NCBI GenBank assembly: GCA_002405755.1
Contig: DHMK01000051.1
Span: 1 to 14,374, forward strand
Source of the DNA: Clostridiales bacterium UBA4644
Lineage (GTDB): Bacteria; Bacillota; Clostridia; Oscillospirales; Butyricicoccaceae
Direction of reading: 5' to 3'
DNA length: 14,374 bases
Shown here: one piece after another, positions 7,267-14,066 of the stretch
Numbering within the stretch: the stretch's first letter is position 1
Layout: the number at the start of each line of letters is the position of its first letter
Made by a program: the position numbers and the translations under genes
Notes under the pieces: generated by a model
The model's database searches: none
The model's input: only the letters and a program-made list of their open reading frames with translations
Told to the model about the DNA's origin: nothing

Positions 7267-8466
7267 TTATTTTACCAGGTTCATGGTGTCCACGGCGATC
7301 ATCAGCTCTTCGTTTGTGGGGATGAGCAGGACCTTGACCTTGGAATCGGCGGCGGAAATGACGGCTTCCTTGCCGCGGACATCGTTGGCGGCGGCGTCCA
7401 TCTTCACGCCCATGAACTCCAGGCCGGAGGCGATATCCATCCGCTGGGACTTGGAGTTTTCGCCCACGCCGGCGGTAAAGATGATGGCGTCCACGCCGCC
7501 CATGGCGGCGGCATAAGCGCCGATGAGCTTCTTCACGCCGTAATTGAACATATCCACGGCCAGACCGGCGCGCTCGTTGCCCCGCTTGTGGGCGTCTTCC
7601 AGATCGCGGAAGTCGGAGGAAACGCCGGAAACGCCCTGAACGCCGGACTTCTTGTTGAGGATGTTCAGCATCTGGTCGATGTTCAGGCCGTGCTTGTTCA
7701 TGAGATACTGCAGGATACCGGCATCCAGATCGCCGGCGCGGGTGCCCATGGGCAGACCGGCCAGGGGCGTGAAGCCCATGGAGGTATCCACGCTCTTGCC
7801 GCCGTCTACGGCGGTGACGGAGGAGCCGTTGCCCAGATGGCAGGAGATCAGCTTCAGCTCCTCGGGCTTCTTGCCCAGCATGGCGGCGGCGCGGGCGGCC
7901 ACATACTTGTGGGAGGTGCCGTGGAAGCCATAGCGGCGGACCTTGTCCTGCTCATAGTATTCATAGGGCAGGGCGTACATATAGGCCTTGGCGGGCATGG
8001 TCTGATGGAAGGCGGTATCAAAAACGGCCACCATGGGGACGCCGGGCAGCACCTGCTGGCAGGCGCGGATGCCGATCAGGTTGGCGGGGTTGTGCAGCGG
8101 AGCCAGAGGATTGCAGTCCTCGATGGCCTTGAGCACCTCGTCGGTGATGACCACGGAGGAAGCAAAGGCTTCGCCGCCGTGCACCACGCGATGACCCACC
8201 GCGTCGATCTCCTTCATGGAAGCAATGACGCCGTTTTTCTCGTCCACCAGAGCGTTCAGAACAGCCTGGATGGCCTCGGAATGGGTGGGCATGGCAACGT
8301 CCACCGCGTCCAGCTTTTCCTTGCCGGCCAGCTGGGGCTTATAGGTAAACTTGCCATCGATGCCGATGCGCTCGCACAGGCCCTTGGCCAGCAGCTCGCC
8401 GCTCTGAGGATTCAGCAGCTGATATTTCAGGGAAGAGCTGCCCGCGTTGATGACTAAAACATTCAT
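7267..8466 (-). CDS. ackA: Acetate kinase
   Basis: This cytoplasmic enzyme converts acetyl phosphate and ADP to acetate and ATP, the substrate-level phosphorylation step of acetate fermentation. The 399-residue protein matches the family end to end. It shows VINAGSSSLKYQL at the N-terminus (N7), GHRVVHGG (R93), FDTAFH (D150), YGFHGTSHKYV (H182), HLGNGSSV, MGTRAGDLDAG (R243), GVGENS and NEELMI (E386). These correspond to the catalytic and ATP-binding residues known from Methanosarcina AckA. I chose the ATG at 8466 over an in-frame ATG 90 nt upstream because homologues start MNVLVINAG, an AGGAG site precedes it, and the longer form would begin upstream of the predicted promoter. No phosphotransacetylase gene is adjacent. 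It diverges from tmcAL, which consumes acetate and ATP. Confidence 0.97.
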   Translation of the reverse strand: MNVLVINAGSSSLKYQLLNPQSGELLAKGLCERIGIDGKFTYKPQLAGKEKLDAVDVAMPTHSEAIQAVLNALVDEKNGVIASMKEIDAVGHRVVHGGEAFASSVVITDEVLKAIEDCNPLAPLHNPANLIGIRACQQVLPGVPMVAVFDTAFHQTMPAKAYMYALPYEYYEQDKVRRYGFHGTSHKYVAARAAAMLGKKPEELKLISCHLGNGSSVTAVDGGKSVDTSMGFTPLAGLPMGTRAGDLDAGILQYLMNKHGLNIDQMLNILNKKSGVQGVSGVSSDFRDLEDAHKRGNERAGLAVDMFNYGVKKLIGAYAAAMGGVDAIIFTAGVGENSKSQRMDIASGLEFMGVKMDAAANDVRGKEAVISAADSKVKVLLIPTNEELMIAVDTMNLVK

Positions 8467-8507
8467 TTTTTGCACACTCCTGTATGTTTTATTTTCAAGT
8501 TTTATGC

Positions 8508-8513
8508 TACAAT
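8508..8513 (+). promoter_or_regulatory. Candidate extended -10 promoter of tmcAL
   Basis: TGCTACAAT (8505-8513) is an extended -10 with a five-of-six hexamer TACAAT. No good -35 is present 17 bp upstream (TGTTTT, 8485-8490). Initiation would be near 8520, giving a leader of about 54 nt. Confidence 0.45.
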
Positions 8514-8527
8514 GAGGATACCTTATT

Positions 8528-8556
8528 ATTTTACACGGTTTTTTCCGGTTTGACAA
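8528..8556 (-). promoter_or_regulatory. Sigma-A-type promoter of ackA
   Basis: On the minus strand TTGTCA (8556-8551), a 17-bp spacer and TAAAAT (8533-8528) form a good vegetative promoter. Initiation is expected near 8521, giving a leader of about 55 nt before the ackA ATG at 8466. It overlaps the tmcAL leader and abuts the tmcAL promoter. Confidence 0.6.
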
Positions 8557-8573
8557 CCCTTTCGGAGGTATTT

Positions 8574-9797
8574 ATGCGGATTTGCGGCGTAGTTTCGGAA
8601 TATAATCCCCTGCACAGCGGCCACGTATTTCATTGGGAGGAGATCCGGCGGCGGCTGGGGGCCGACTGCGCCATCGTCTGCTGTATGTCCGGCGATTTTG
8701 TCCAGCGGGGCGAGGGCGCGCTCCTGCCGAAGCATCTTCGGGCCCGGGCCGCCGTGGATGCGGGAGCGGATCTGGTGGTGGAAAACCCCGCGCCCTATGC
8801 CCTGCAATCGGCGGAGGGCTTTGCCGGCGGCGGCGTGCGCATCCTCAGCGGGCTGGGGGTTTTGACTCATCTGAGCTTCGGCGCGGAGGACGCGGACGAG
8901 GGCTGGCTCCGGGAGACGGCCTCCATCCTGCTGGAGCACGACACCGTGGCCGCCACGCTGGCCCAGCTGCAGACCGGCGTTTCCTACGCCGCCGCCCGGG
9001 AGCGGGCGCTCTTTGCCCGGATGCAGGAGCGGGCGGCGCTGGTGCAGAAGCCCAACAATATCCTTGCGGTGGAATACTGTAAGGCCGTCCTGCGGCAGGG
9101 GCTGACGCTGGAGCTTTTGCCCGTGGCCCGGCAGGGAGCGGCCCACGATGGCGCGCCTGCGGCAGAGCACGCCTCCGCCTCCTGGCTGCGGCAGCAGCTC
9201 CGGCTTGGAAACACGGCGGCGGCGCTGCCCTATCTGCCGCCGCCCTCCGCCGCCGTCCTGACCCGGGCGCTGGAGGAGGGAACGGCGCTGCTCTCGCCGG
9301 AGCGGCTGGAATGCGCCATGCTTTCCCGGCTGATCCGTCTGGAGCCGGAGACGCTTGCTCTGCTGCCCAACGCGGCGGAGGGGCTGGAGCACCGGCTGCA
9401 TCAGGCGATCCATACCGGGCGGACGCTGGAGGAGATCGCCCTGCAGGCCAAAACAAAGCGCTATGCCCTTTCCCGCATCCGACGGATGCTGCTCTGCGCC
9501 TATCTGGACATCACGGCGGCAGACGCCGCCGTCCCCGCGCCCTATATCCGGGTGCTGGCCATGAACGAACGGGGGCAGCAGGTGCTGCGGCTGGCGCGGA
9601 AGCGGGCCACGCTGCCCCTGCTCACCAAGCCGGCCCATGTCCGCAGGCTCTCGCCGGAGGCCCAGCGGTGCTTTGCCCTGGAGGCCCTGGCCTGCGATCT
9701 GTATCAGCTGGCTCTGCCCGGCTGGCGGCGCTTTTCCGCCGGCGACGACTGGCGGCAGGACACCATCCGGCTCTCCCCGCCTGCAAAGGCAGAATAA
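8574..9797 (+). CDS. tmcAL: tRNA-Met(elongator) cytidine(34) acetate ligase, TmcAL/YlbM family
   Basis: TmcAL (formerly YlbM) activates acetate with ATP and acetylates the wobble cytidine of elongator tRNA-Met to ac4C. The 407-residue protein has the nucleotidyltransferase-fold motifs EYNPLHSGH (9-17), CMSGDFVQRGE (37-47) and PNNILAVEY (160-168), plus PYALQSAEGFA (74-84), all near family consensus. The C-terminal half carries LEEIALQAKTKRYALSRIRRMLLCA, matching the conserved arginine-rich segment. Length is normal (about 400). A GGAGGT site 4 nt before the ATG at 8574 fixes the start; an upstream in-frame ATG at 8484 lies within the predicted promoter. In many Firmicutes this gene is near pta/ackA or near yceD-rpmF, so the divergent ackA neighbour fits. 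It is followed by its own terminator. Confidence 0.93.
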   Translation: MRICGVVSEYNPLHSGHVFHWEEIRRRLGADCAIVCCMSGDFVQRGEGALLPKHLRARAAVDAGADLVVENPAPYALQSAEGFAGGGVRILSGLGVLTHLSFGAEDADEGWLRETASILLEHDTVAATLAQLQTGVSYAAARERALFARMQERAALVQKPNNILAVEYCKAVLRQGLTLELLPVARQGAAHDGAPAAEHASASWLRQQLRLGNTAAALPYLPPPSAAVLTRALEEGTALLSPERLECAMLSRLIRLEPETLALLPNAAEGLEHRLHQAIHTGRTLEEIALQAKTKRYALSRIRRMLLCAYLDITAADAAVPAPYIRVLAMNERGQQVLRLARKRATLPLLTKPAHVRRLSPEAQRCFALEALACDLYQLALPGWRRFSAGDDWRQDTIRLSPPAKAE

Positions 9798-9801
9798 AAT
9801 C

Positions 9802-9835
9802 GCTCCGGGATCTGCGATCCCGGAGCTTGCTTTTT
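9802..9835 (+). terminator. Intrinsic terminator after tmcAL
   Basis: A perfect 10-bp stem (GCTCCGGGAT at 9802-9811 with ATCCCGGAGC at 9817-9826) is followed by TTGCTTTTT. It lies in the 59-bp gap between tmcAL and the convergent LUD gene. On the minus strand the stem is followed by GATTTTATT, so it may also end the yunB-ligA-LUD transcript. Confidence 0.85.
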
Positions 9836-9856
9836 CAAAACAGACGGCTGCGCGGC

Positions 9857-10459
9857 TCAATACCCCAGCTCCTGCCCGATGAGCACCACCTGCGTGCATC
9901 CCACGCCGCCCATAGGCGCCATCAAAACGCTGAGCCCCCGGCAGATCCGCTGCTGCGCCCGGCAGTCGTGGCAGCGGGGCGGATCGGTCAGGGCACAGGG
10001 CGTCTCCCGGTGCAGGCGGCGGGCGTTTTTCGGCGCGGCGATGTTTCTGGCCCGGAAAACGGCGCTTTCCAGATCGGGGGCAAGCTTATTCCCCCCTGCC
10101 ACGATCACCAGCCGTTCATGTCCGTAGAGCATGGCAGCCAGCCGATTGCCGGTGCCATCGATATTGACGATCTCTCCCGTCTCCGCGATGGCGTTGGCAG
10201 AGGTGAGATAGACCTGCGCCCCGGCAGCCAGGGCCAGCGTCTCGGTGCCGGGGGCCTTCCAGTGCCAGAACACGGTGTTGCTCCGGGCCAGCAGGTCATA
10301 AAGCCCCAGCTGCTCCAGCGTCACGCTGCCGCCAAATCCCACTGTCTGTCCGGATATGCTCCCGGCGATGGCCTGCGCCGCCTCCGCCGCCGTTTCAAAG
10401 CAGGAGACCGCAAAGCCGCGGCGCTGCAGCGCCTCCGCCGTCCTTTCCATTGCCGTCAT
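9857..10459 (-). CDS. LUD domain-containing protein (LutC/YkgG-like, DUF162)
   Basis: The 200-residue protein is a stand-alone LUD domain, a fold found in LutB/LutC of lactate utilisation and in many uncharacterised clostridial proteins. Key segments are GFGGSVTLEQLGL (41-53), TSANAIAETGEIVNIDGTGN (86-105) and RLVIVAGGNKLAPDLESA (116-133). A C-terminal cysteine group C155, C163, C166 and C173 (PC...RCHDC...RIC) is the usual pattern of this subgroup and could bind a metal or cluster; that is inference. The ATG overlaps the ligA stop by 4 nt (ATGA), with GGAGGAAG in the end of ligA as ribosome binding site, so expression is probably coupled to ligA. There are no lutA or lutB partners, so a role in lactate oxidation is not supported by context. 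Confidence 0.88.
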   Translation of the reverse strand: MTAMERTAEALQRRGFAVSCFETAAEAAQAIAGSISGQTVGFGGSVTLEQLGLYDLLARSNTVFWHWKAPGTETLALAAGAQVYLTSANAIAETGEIVNIDGTGNRLAAMLYGHERLVIVAGGNKLAPDLESAVFRARNIAAPKNARRLHRETPCALTDPPRCHDCRAQQRICRGLSVLMAPMGGVGCTQVVLIGQELGY

Positions 10460-12444
10460 GCGTCTTCCTCCTCCGTCATGGCCTCCAGCTCGCCCTCCGT
10501 CAGCACAGGCACGCCCAGCTCCCGGGCCTTCTGCAGCTTGGAGCCGGCGTCCTCTCCCGCCACCAGATAATCGGTCCTTTTGGAAACGGAGCCGGAGACC
10601 TTGCCGCCGTGCTGCTGGATGAACTGCGTCATCTCCTGCCGGGAGCGCTTTTCCAACGTTCCTGTGATCACAAAGGTCCGCCCCTCCAGCCGCCGGCTCA
10701 GCTGCTCGTCCGGCTGGGTCATATTGACGCCGGCCTCCCGCAGGCGGGCGATCAGGTGCCGCCCCTGGGCGCTCTCCAGCCAGCGGCAGAGGTTTTCCGC
10801 CGTGATCTCGCCGATGTCCGGGATGGCGCGAAGCTCCTCCCGGGTGGCCTCCAGCAGCCTGTCCATGGAGCCGAACTGCCTGGCCAGCAGCCCGGCGGCC
10901 TTTTGCCCCACCTGGCGGATACCAAAGGCATAGAGCAGCCGGGAAAGGGGCTGCCGCTTGCTCTTTTCAATGGCCTCCAGCAGCTTTTTTGCGGAGCGCC
11001 AGCCCATGTGGTCCAGCGACGCCACGTCCTTCAGCCGCAGCGTATACAGATCCGCCGGAGACGCCGCCAGCTTCCGCTCCACCAGCAGCTGCACCACCGC
11101 CGGGCCGAGCCCGTCGATATCCATGGCGTCCCGGCCGGCAAAGTGGGTGATGCTGCGCAGCAGCTGGGCCGGGCATTCCGCGCCGGTACAGCGGAATGCC
11201 GCCTCTCCCGGCTCCTGCACCACCGGCGCGCCGCACACGGGGCAGACCGATGGCATCTCAAACTCCGCCGCGCCCTCCGGCCGCTTGGAATGGTCCACGC
11301 CCAGCACCTCCGGAATGATGTCCCCCGCCTTGCGCACCAGGATGGTGTCGCCCACCCGGATGTCCCGCTGACGGATGAAATCCAGATTGTGCAGGGTGGC
11401 CCGGCTGACGGTGGTCCCCGCCAGGCGGACGGGGTCGAAGACGGCGTTTGGCGTCAGCACGCCGGTGCGCCCCACCTGCACCACGATATCCCGCAGCTTC
11501 GCGGGCTTTTCCTCCGGAGGAAACTTATAGGCGATGGCCCAGCGGGGGCATTTTGCCGTGGAGCCCAGCGTCTCCCGGGCGGCCAGATCGTTGACCTTGA
11601 TGACGATGCCGTCGATGCCGCAGGGCAGCGCGTCCCGCCGGTCGCCCATGGTGCGGATGAAGGCAAAGATCTCCTCCGGGTCGGCGGTGACGATATAGGG
11701 CTCGATGACCTTGCAGCCCTGCTCCTTCAAAAAGCGCAGGGAAGCATCGTGGGTGGCAAAGCCCGCCTCCCGGGCGTTTTGCAGATTGAAGCAATAGATG
11801 GAGAGCTTGCGTCTGGCGCAGATGCTGCTGTCCAGCTGCCGCAGCGAGCCGGCGGCGGCGTTGCGCGGGTTGGCAAAGGGCGTCTCCTCCGCTGCCTCCC
11901 GCTGGGCGTTGAGCCGCTGGAACACCTTCACCGGCATAAAAACCTCGCCCCGGATCCAGAGCGGGCGCTTGTCCCGCAGCTCCATGGGGATGTCGAAAAC
12001 CGTGCGGAGATTTTCCGTCACATCCTCTCCCACCTGACCGTCGCCCCGGGTGGCGCCCCGGACGAACCGGCCGTCCTCATACTGCAGGCAGACGGAAAGA
12101 CCGTCGATCTTCAGCTCCACCGTATAGTTCATCCCTGGAAACTGCTCCTGCACCCGGCGGTGAAACTCCAGAATTTCATCAAAGGAAAATACGTCCTGCA
12201 GGCTCTCCATGGGATAAGGATGCCGCACTTGGGCAAAGCCCTCCAGCACCGTCCCCACCACCCGGCGGGTGGGAGAATCCGGCAGGGCATACTGGGGATA
12301 CTGCTCCTCCAGCTCCCGCAGGCGGCGCTGCATGGCATCGTATTCATAATCCGGGATCTCCGGCGCATCCTCATTATAATAAAGCCGCGCATGGCGCAGC
12401 AGCTCCCGGGTCAGCTGCCGGATCTCCTGCTGTATCTGCTCCAC
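10456..12444 (-). CDS. ligA: NAD-dependent DNA ligase LigA
   Basis: LigA seals nicks during replication and repair using NAD+ as AMP donor. The 662-residue protein has the full architecture. The N-terminal Ia domain carries the conserved YY..DAPEI.D.EYD (22-35). The adenylation domain has the catalytic lysine in ELKIDGLS (K112), with RGDGQVGEDVTEN and NPRNAAAGSLRQLD following. The OB fold is followed by a four-cysteine zinc finger (C401, C404, about C419 and C424). Helix-hairpin-helix repeats and a C-terminal BRCT domain (about 586-655, LEGRTFVITGTLEKRS) complete it. The start is a GTG at 12444; the nearest Shine-Dalgarno-like AAGGGAG is rather far upstream (about 12 nt), and a nearby ATG at 12452 is out of frame. 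It lies 66 nt downstream of yunB and overlaps the LUD gene by 4 nt. Confidence 0.97.
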   Translation of the reverse strand: MEQIQQEIRQLTRELLRHARLYYNEDAPEIPDYEYDAMQRRLRELEEQYPQYALPDSPTRRVVGTVLEGFAQVRHPYPMESLQDVFSFDEILEFHRRVQEQFPGMNYTVELKIDGLSVCLQYEDGRFVRGATRGDGQVGEDVTENLRTVFDIPMELRDKRPLWIRGEVFMPVKVFQRLNAQREAAEETPFANPRNAAAGSLRQLDSSICARRKLSIYCFNLQNAREAGFATHDASLRFLKEQGCKVIEPYIVTADPEEIFAFIRTMGDRRDALPCGIDGIVIKVNDLAARETLGSTAKCPRWAIAYKFPPEEKPAKLRDIVVQVGRTGVLTPNAVFDPVRLAGTTVSRATLHNLDFIRQRDIRVGDTILVRKAGDIIPEVLGVDHSKRPEGAAEFEMPSVCPVCGAPVVQEPGEAAFRCTGAECPAQLLRSITHFAGRDAMDIDGLGPAVVQLLVERKLAASPADLYTLRLKDVASLDHMGWRSAKKLLEAIEKSKRQPLSRLLYAFGIRQVGQKAAGLLARQFGSMDRLLEATREELRAIPDIGEITAENLCRWLESAQGRHLIARLREAGVNMTQPDEQLSRRLEGRTFVITGTLEKRSRQEMTQFIQQHGGKVSGSVSKRTDYLVAGEDAGSKLQKARELGVPVLTEGELEAMTEEEDA

Positions 12445-12476
12445 TTCCCCATCACGCTCCCTTCTGCTATCAGGGT

Positions 12477-12482
12477 ATCATA
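12477..12482 (-). promoter_or_regulatory. Possible -10 element upstream of ligA
   Basis: TATGAT on the minus strand (12482-12477) would start transcripts about 26 nt before the ligA GTG. No convincing -35 lies 16-18 bp upstream. It could give ligA a growth-phase promoter independent of the sporulation gene yunB, which an essential ligase would need. Confidence 0.3.
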
Positions 12483-12510
12483 TTTCCGGCGGATTTTCAA
12501 TTCCCGCCGC

Positions 12511-13146
12511 TTAATTTCCACGGTCAAAGCTCCCGTAGGCCGAGGGCACCTGTCCGGAAAACAGCACCTCGCCCAGCGGCACCTGCTGGCTGCAGCAGAG
12601 CTCCCGGGTCTCCCCGGGCAGGATCATGGTGACGGTGACCGTCAGCTCCATGGTCAGCGTATAGAGCACCTGATTGACGCCGGCGTCCCGCAGAGCGGAG
12701 CGGACCTGCACCTGTCCCGCCCCCACAGGCACCACCCGCAGCGGGATCCCCGGGCCCCGGTCCAGCAGCAGCGAGCTGTTCAACAGCGTTCCCAGCGGGA
12801 TGCTCTGCCGTTGGGCGCACAGCTGCTCCAGCCGAAGCGCCAGCGTCCGGCCCGCCTCCGCCCGACACTGATTGACGGCAGAGCCGTCCAGCTGCAGGCG
12901 GCTGCCCTGCTCCGTTTCCGTCAGCTGATAAAACGTTTTGCCGGCCATGGCCGTCTCCGCCGTCTCCAGCAGCAGCGTCAGCACCTGATTGCGGCAGCAG
13001 CTCTCCCCATAGACCGCCATCAGCCGCCGCAGGCTCCGGCCTGCCGCCTGCACCCCAACAGCCAGCACGGCCAGCAGCAGCCCCAGCGCCGCCAGACGCC
13101 GCCACCCCCGCCTTTTTCGCCGAAGCGCATACCACCGCAGGCCCAT
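12511..13146 (-). CDS. yunB: Sporulation protein YunB
   Basis: YunB is a membrane-associated protein of the mother-cell sigma-E regulon in Bacillus; its exact function is unknown. The 211-residue protein starts with a basic stretch (RRKRRGWRR) followed by one hydrophobic segment (about 17-36), giving a single-pass N-in membrane protein. The extracytoplasmic part shows family-typical features: IPLGTLLNSSLLLDRGPGIPLRVVPVGAGQ, then a segment reading LRDAGVNQVLYTL with the conserved AG.NQ, and a C-terminal CSQQVPLGEVLFSG. A GAGGTGA ribosome binding site precedes the ATG at 13146. It is transcribed divergently from the sigK-like gene and lies directly upstream of ligA on the same strand. An overlapping frame in the same region has no family resemblance. 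Confidence 0.88.
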   Translation of the reverse strand: MGLRWYALRRKRRGWRRLAALGLLLAVLAVGVQAAGRSLRRLMAVYGESCCRNQVLTLLLETAETAMAGKTFYQLTETEQGSRLQLDGSAVNQCRAEAGRTLALRLEQLCAQRQSIPLGTLLNSSLLLDRGPGIPLRVVPVGAGQVQVRSALRDAGVNQVLYTLTMELTVTVTMILPGETRELCCSQQVPLGEVLFSGQVPSAYGSFDRGN

Positions 13147-13164
13147 TCCCCATCACCTCAGCTT

Positions 13165-13192
13165 AGCTTATGCAAAAATGCGCCCATTGTTC
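13165..13192 (-). promoter_or_regulatory. Weak candidate sporulation-sigma promoter for yunB
   Basis: On the minus strand GAACAA (13192-13187), 14 bp, then CATAAGCT (13172-13165) recalls the CATA-type -10 of sigma-E promoters. The same CATAAGCT octamer occurs upstream of the sigK-like gene. Initiation would fall almost on the ribosome binding site, which weakens the call. Confidence 0.2.
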
Positions 13193-13237
13193 CCTTTCCC
13201 TCCGCACAAAAGTCCGCCGCTTTTCCCGACCGGACTT

Positions 13238-13266
13238 GCAACAGACAGGCAAGGCGCACATAAGCT
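13238..13266 (+). promoter_or_regulatory. Candidate sigma-E-like promoter for sigK
   Basis: GCAACA (13238-13243), 15 bp, then CATAAGCT (13259-13266) resembles a sigma-E type promoter by its CATA -10 start. Initiation would be near 13273, leaving the GGAGGG ribosome binding site intact. In Bacillus sigK is transcribed by sigma-E with SpoIIID. The -35 match is poor. Confidence 0.35.
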
Positions 13267-13293
13267 TCCCCCAGAAACGGAGGGATGATCATC

Positions 13294-14001
13294 ATGCTAT
13301 CACTATGGTTCCTGCTGGGAAACCTGAGCTTTTTCATGCTGCGGGTGGCCCCGGCGGCGGGGAGCTTTCCCCGGCCGCTCTCTTCCGCGGAGGAGCAGGA
13401 GGCCCTGCGGGCCATGAAGGCCGGCGACGCCCGCGCCAGAGAACGGCTCATCGAGCACAATCTTCGCCTGGTGGCCCATGTGGTCAAAAAATACTACGCC
13501 GCCCGGGAGGATCAGGACGATCTGATCTCCATCGGCACTATCGGGCTGATCAAGGCCGTCTCCACCTATGACCCGGAAAAAAAGATCCGCCTCGCTACCT
13601 ATGCGTGCCGGTGTATTGAAAATGAGATCCTCATGTATTTCCGTGCGCAGCGGAAGCAGAGCCAGGAGGTCTCGCTTTCTGAGCCCATCGACAGCGACGG
13701 CGACGGCAATTCCATTTCTCTGCTGGATGTGATCGCCTGCGACGACCGGATGCTGGAGGAGATCGAGCTTTCCGACCGGCAAGCGCTGCTCTACCGCTAT
13801 CTGGATCAGGCACTGGAGGCCCGGGAGCGGGAGATCCTGACCCTGCGCTACGGTCTGGGCGGCGGCGAACCCCTCACCCAGCGGGACACCGCCCGCCGCT
13901 TCGGCATTTCAAGGAGCTATGTATCCCGCAGCGCTTACAGTAAGCGTTTCGGGCAGGACTGCGAAAGCTTTTTCGGCGATTTTTTAGCCGCAGCCTCTTG
14001 A
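13294..14001 (+). CDS. sigK: RNA polymerase sporulation sigma factor SigK, pro-sequence form, 3' end replaced
   Basis: Sigma-K directs late mother-cell transcription during sporulation. The hydrophobic N-terminus (MLSLWFLLGNLSFFMLRV) before the SigK hallmark SFPRPLS (24-30) looks like a pro-sequence of the kind removed by SpoIVFB in Bacillus. Region 2 is complete (NLRLVAHVVKKYY, DDLISIGTIGLIKAV, ATYACRCIENEILMYFRA). EVSLSEPID..GNSISLLDV favours SigK over SigE. Region 4 is normal up to GISRSYVSR (204-212), but the expected IEK-type continuation of the recognition helix is absent. Instead SAYSKRFGQDCES and ten more residues follow, then TGA, so about 20-25 native residues are missing. The start is ATG 13294, 9 nt after GGAGGG; an ATG at 13285 abuts that site. 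Unless the gene is restored by excision, the product should be defective in -35 recognition. Confidence 0.85.
   Translation: MLSLWFLLGNLSFFMLRVAPAAGSFPRPLSSAEEQEALRAMKAGDARARERLIEHNLRLVAHVVKKYYAAREDQDDLISIGTIGLIKAVSTYDPEKKIRLATYACRCIENEILMYFRAQRKQSQEVSLSEPIDSDGDGNSISLLDVIACDDRMLEEIELSDRQALLYRYLDQALEAREREILTLRYGLGGGEPLTQRDTARRFGISRSYVSRSAYSKRFGQDCESFFGDFLAAAS
13932..13946. repeat. Perfect 15-bp palindrome at the sigK junction
   Basis: CGCTTAC (13932-13938) and GTAAGCG (13940-13946) flank a single central A. It starts 3 bases after the last sigK-like codon. This could be a recombinase or regulator binding site at the element end (attL-like); function is inferred from position only. Confidence 0.5.
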
Positions 14002-14026
14002 CTTTGTCCGTCTAATCGTGTAGACT
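13998..14026 (+). promoter_or_regulatory. Promoter of the BlaI-type repressor gene
   Basis: TTGACT (13998-14003), a 17-bp spacer and TAGACT (14021-14026) form a vegetative-type promoter. The TGA stop of the sigK frame is embedded in the -35 box, so any sigK transcript reads straight into this unit. Initiation is expected near 14033, between the two dyads. Confidence 0.65.
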
Positions 14027-14051
14027 ATATGCAGAGTCTACCAGAATAGAC
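14010..14051 (+). promoter_or_regulatory. Tandem BlaI-type operators (two GTCTA-N6-TAGAC dyads)
   Basis: Two identical-arm dyads, GTCTA-N6-TAGAC, occupy 14010-14025 and 14036-14051, with 10 bp between them and 26 bp centre to centre. The first spans the spacer and -10 box; the second covers the start of the transcript just before the AAGGAGG ribosome binding site. The size and symmetry suit a BlaI/MecI dimer, and the position suggests autorepression of the downstream gene. The inner arms also form a third, wider dyad. Confidence 0.7.
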
Positions 14052-14066
14052 AAGGAGGGCTTGCAT

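Noticed and set aside
8550..8555. Perfect TTGACA on the plus strand just before tmcAL
   Set aside because: A matching -10 would fall on the tmcAL start codon, and none is there. The same bases serve better as the minus-strand ackA -35 (TTGTCA).
12487..12509. CGGCGG/CCGCCG inverted repeat between yunB and ligA as a terminator
   Set aside because: Six base pairs with an 11-nt loop and no U-tract on the minus strand; too weak to call.
10450..13263. A 937-codon open frame on the plus strand opposite ligA and yunB
   Set aside because: It is rich in Arg, Gln, His, Leu and Pro as expected for the antisense of GC-rich coding DNA, has no family resemblance, and runs across two well-supported genes and their gap.
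13294..14001. Reading the sigma gene as SigE rather than SigK
   Set aside because: The SFPRPLS motif after a short hydrophobic pro-sequence and EVSLSEPI...ISLLDV fit SigK; SigE has a longer charged N-terminus and a different region after the core helix.
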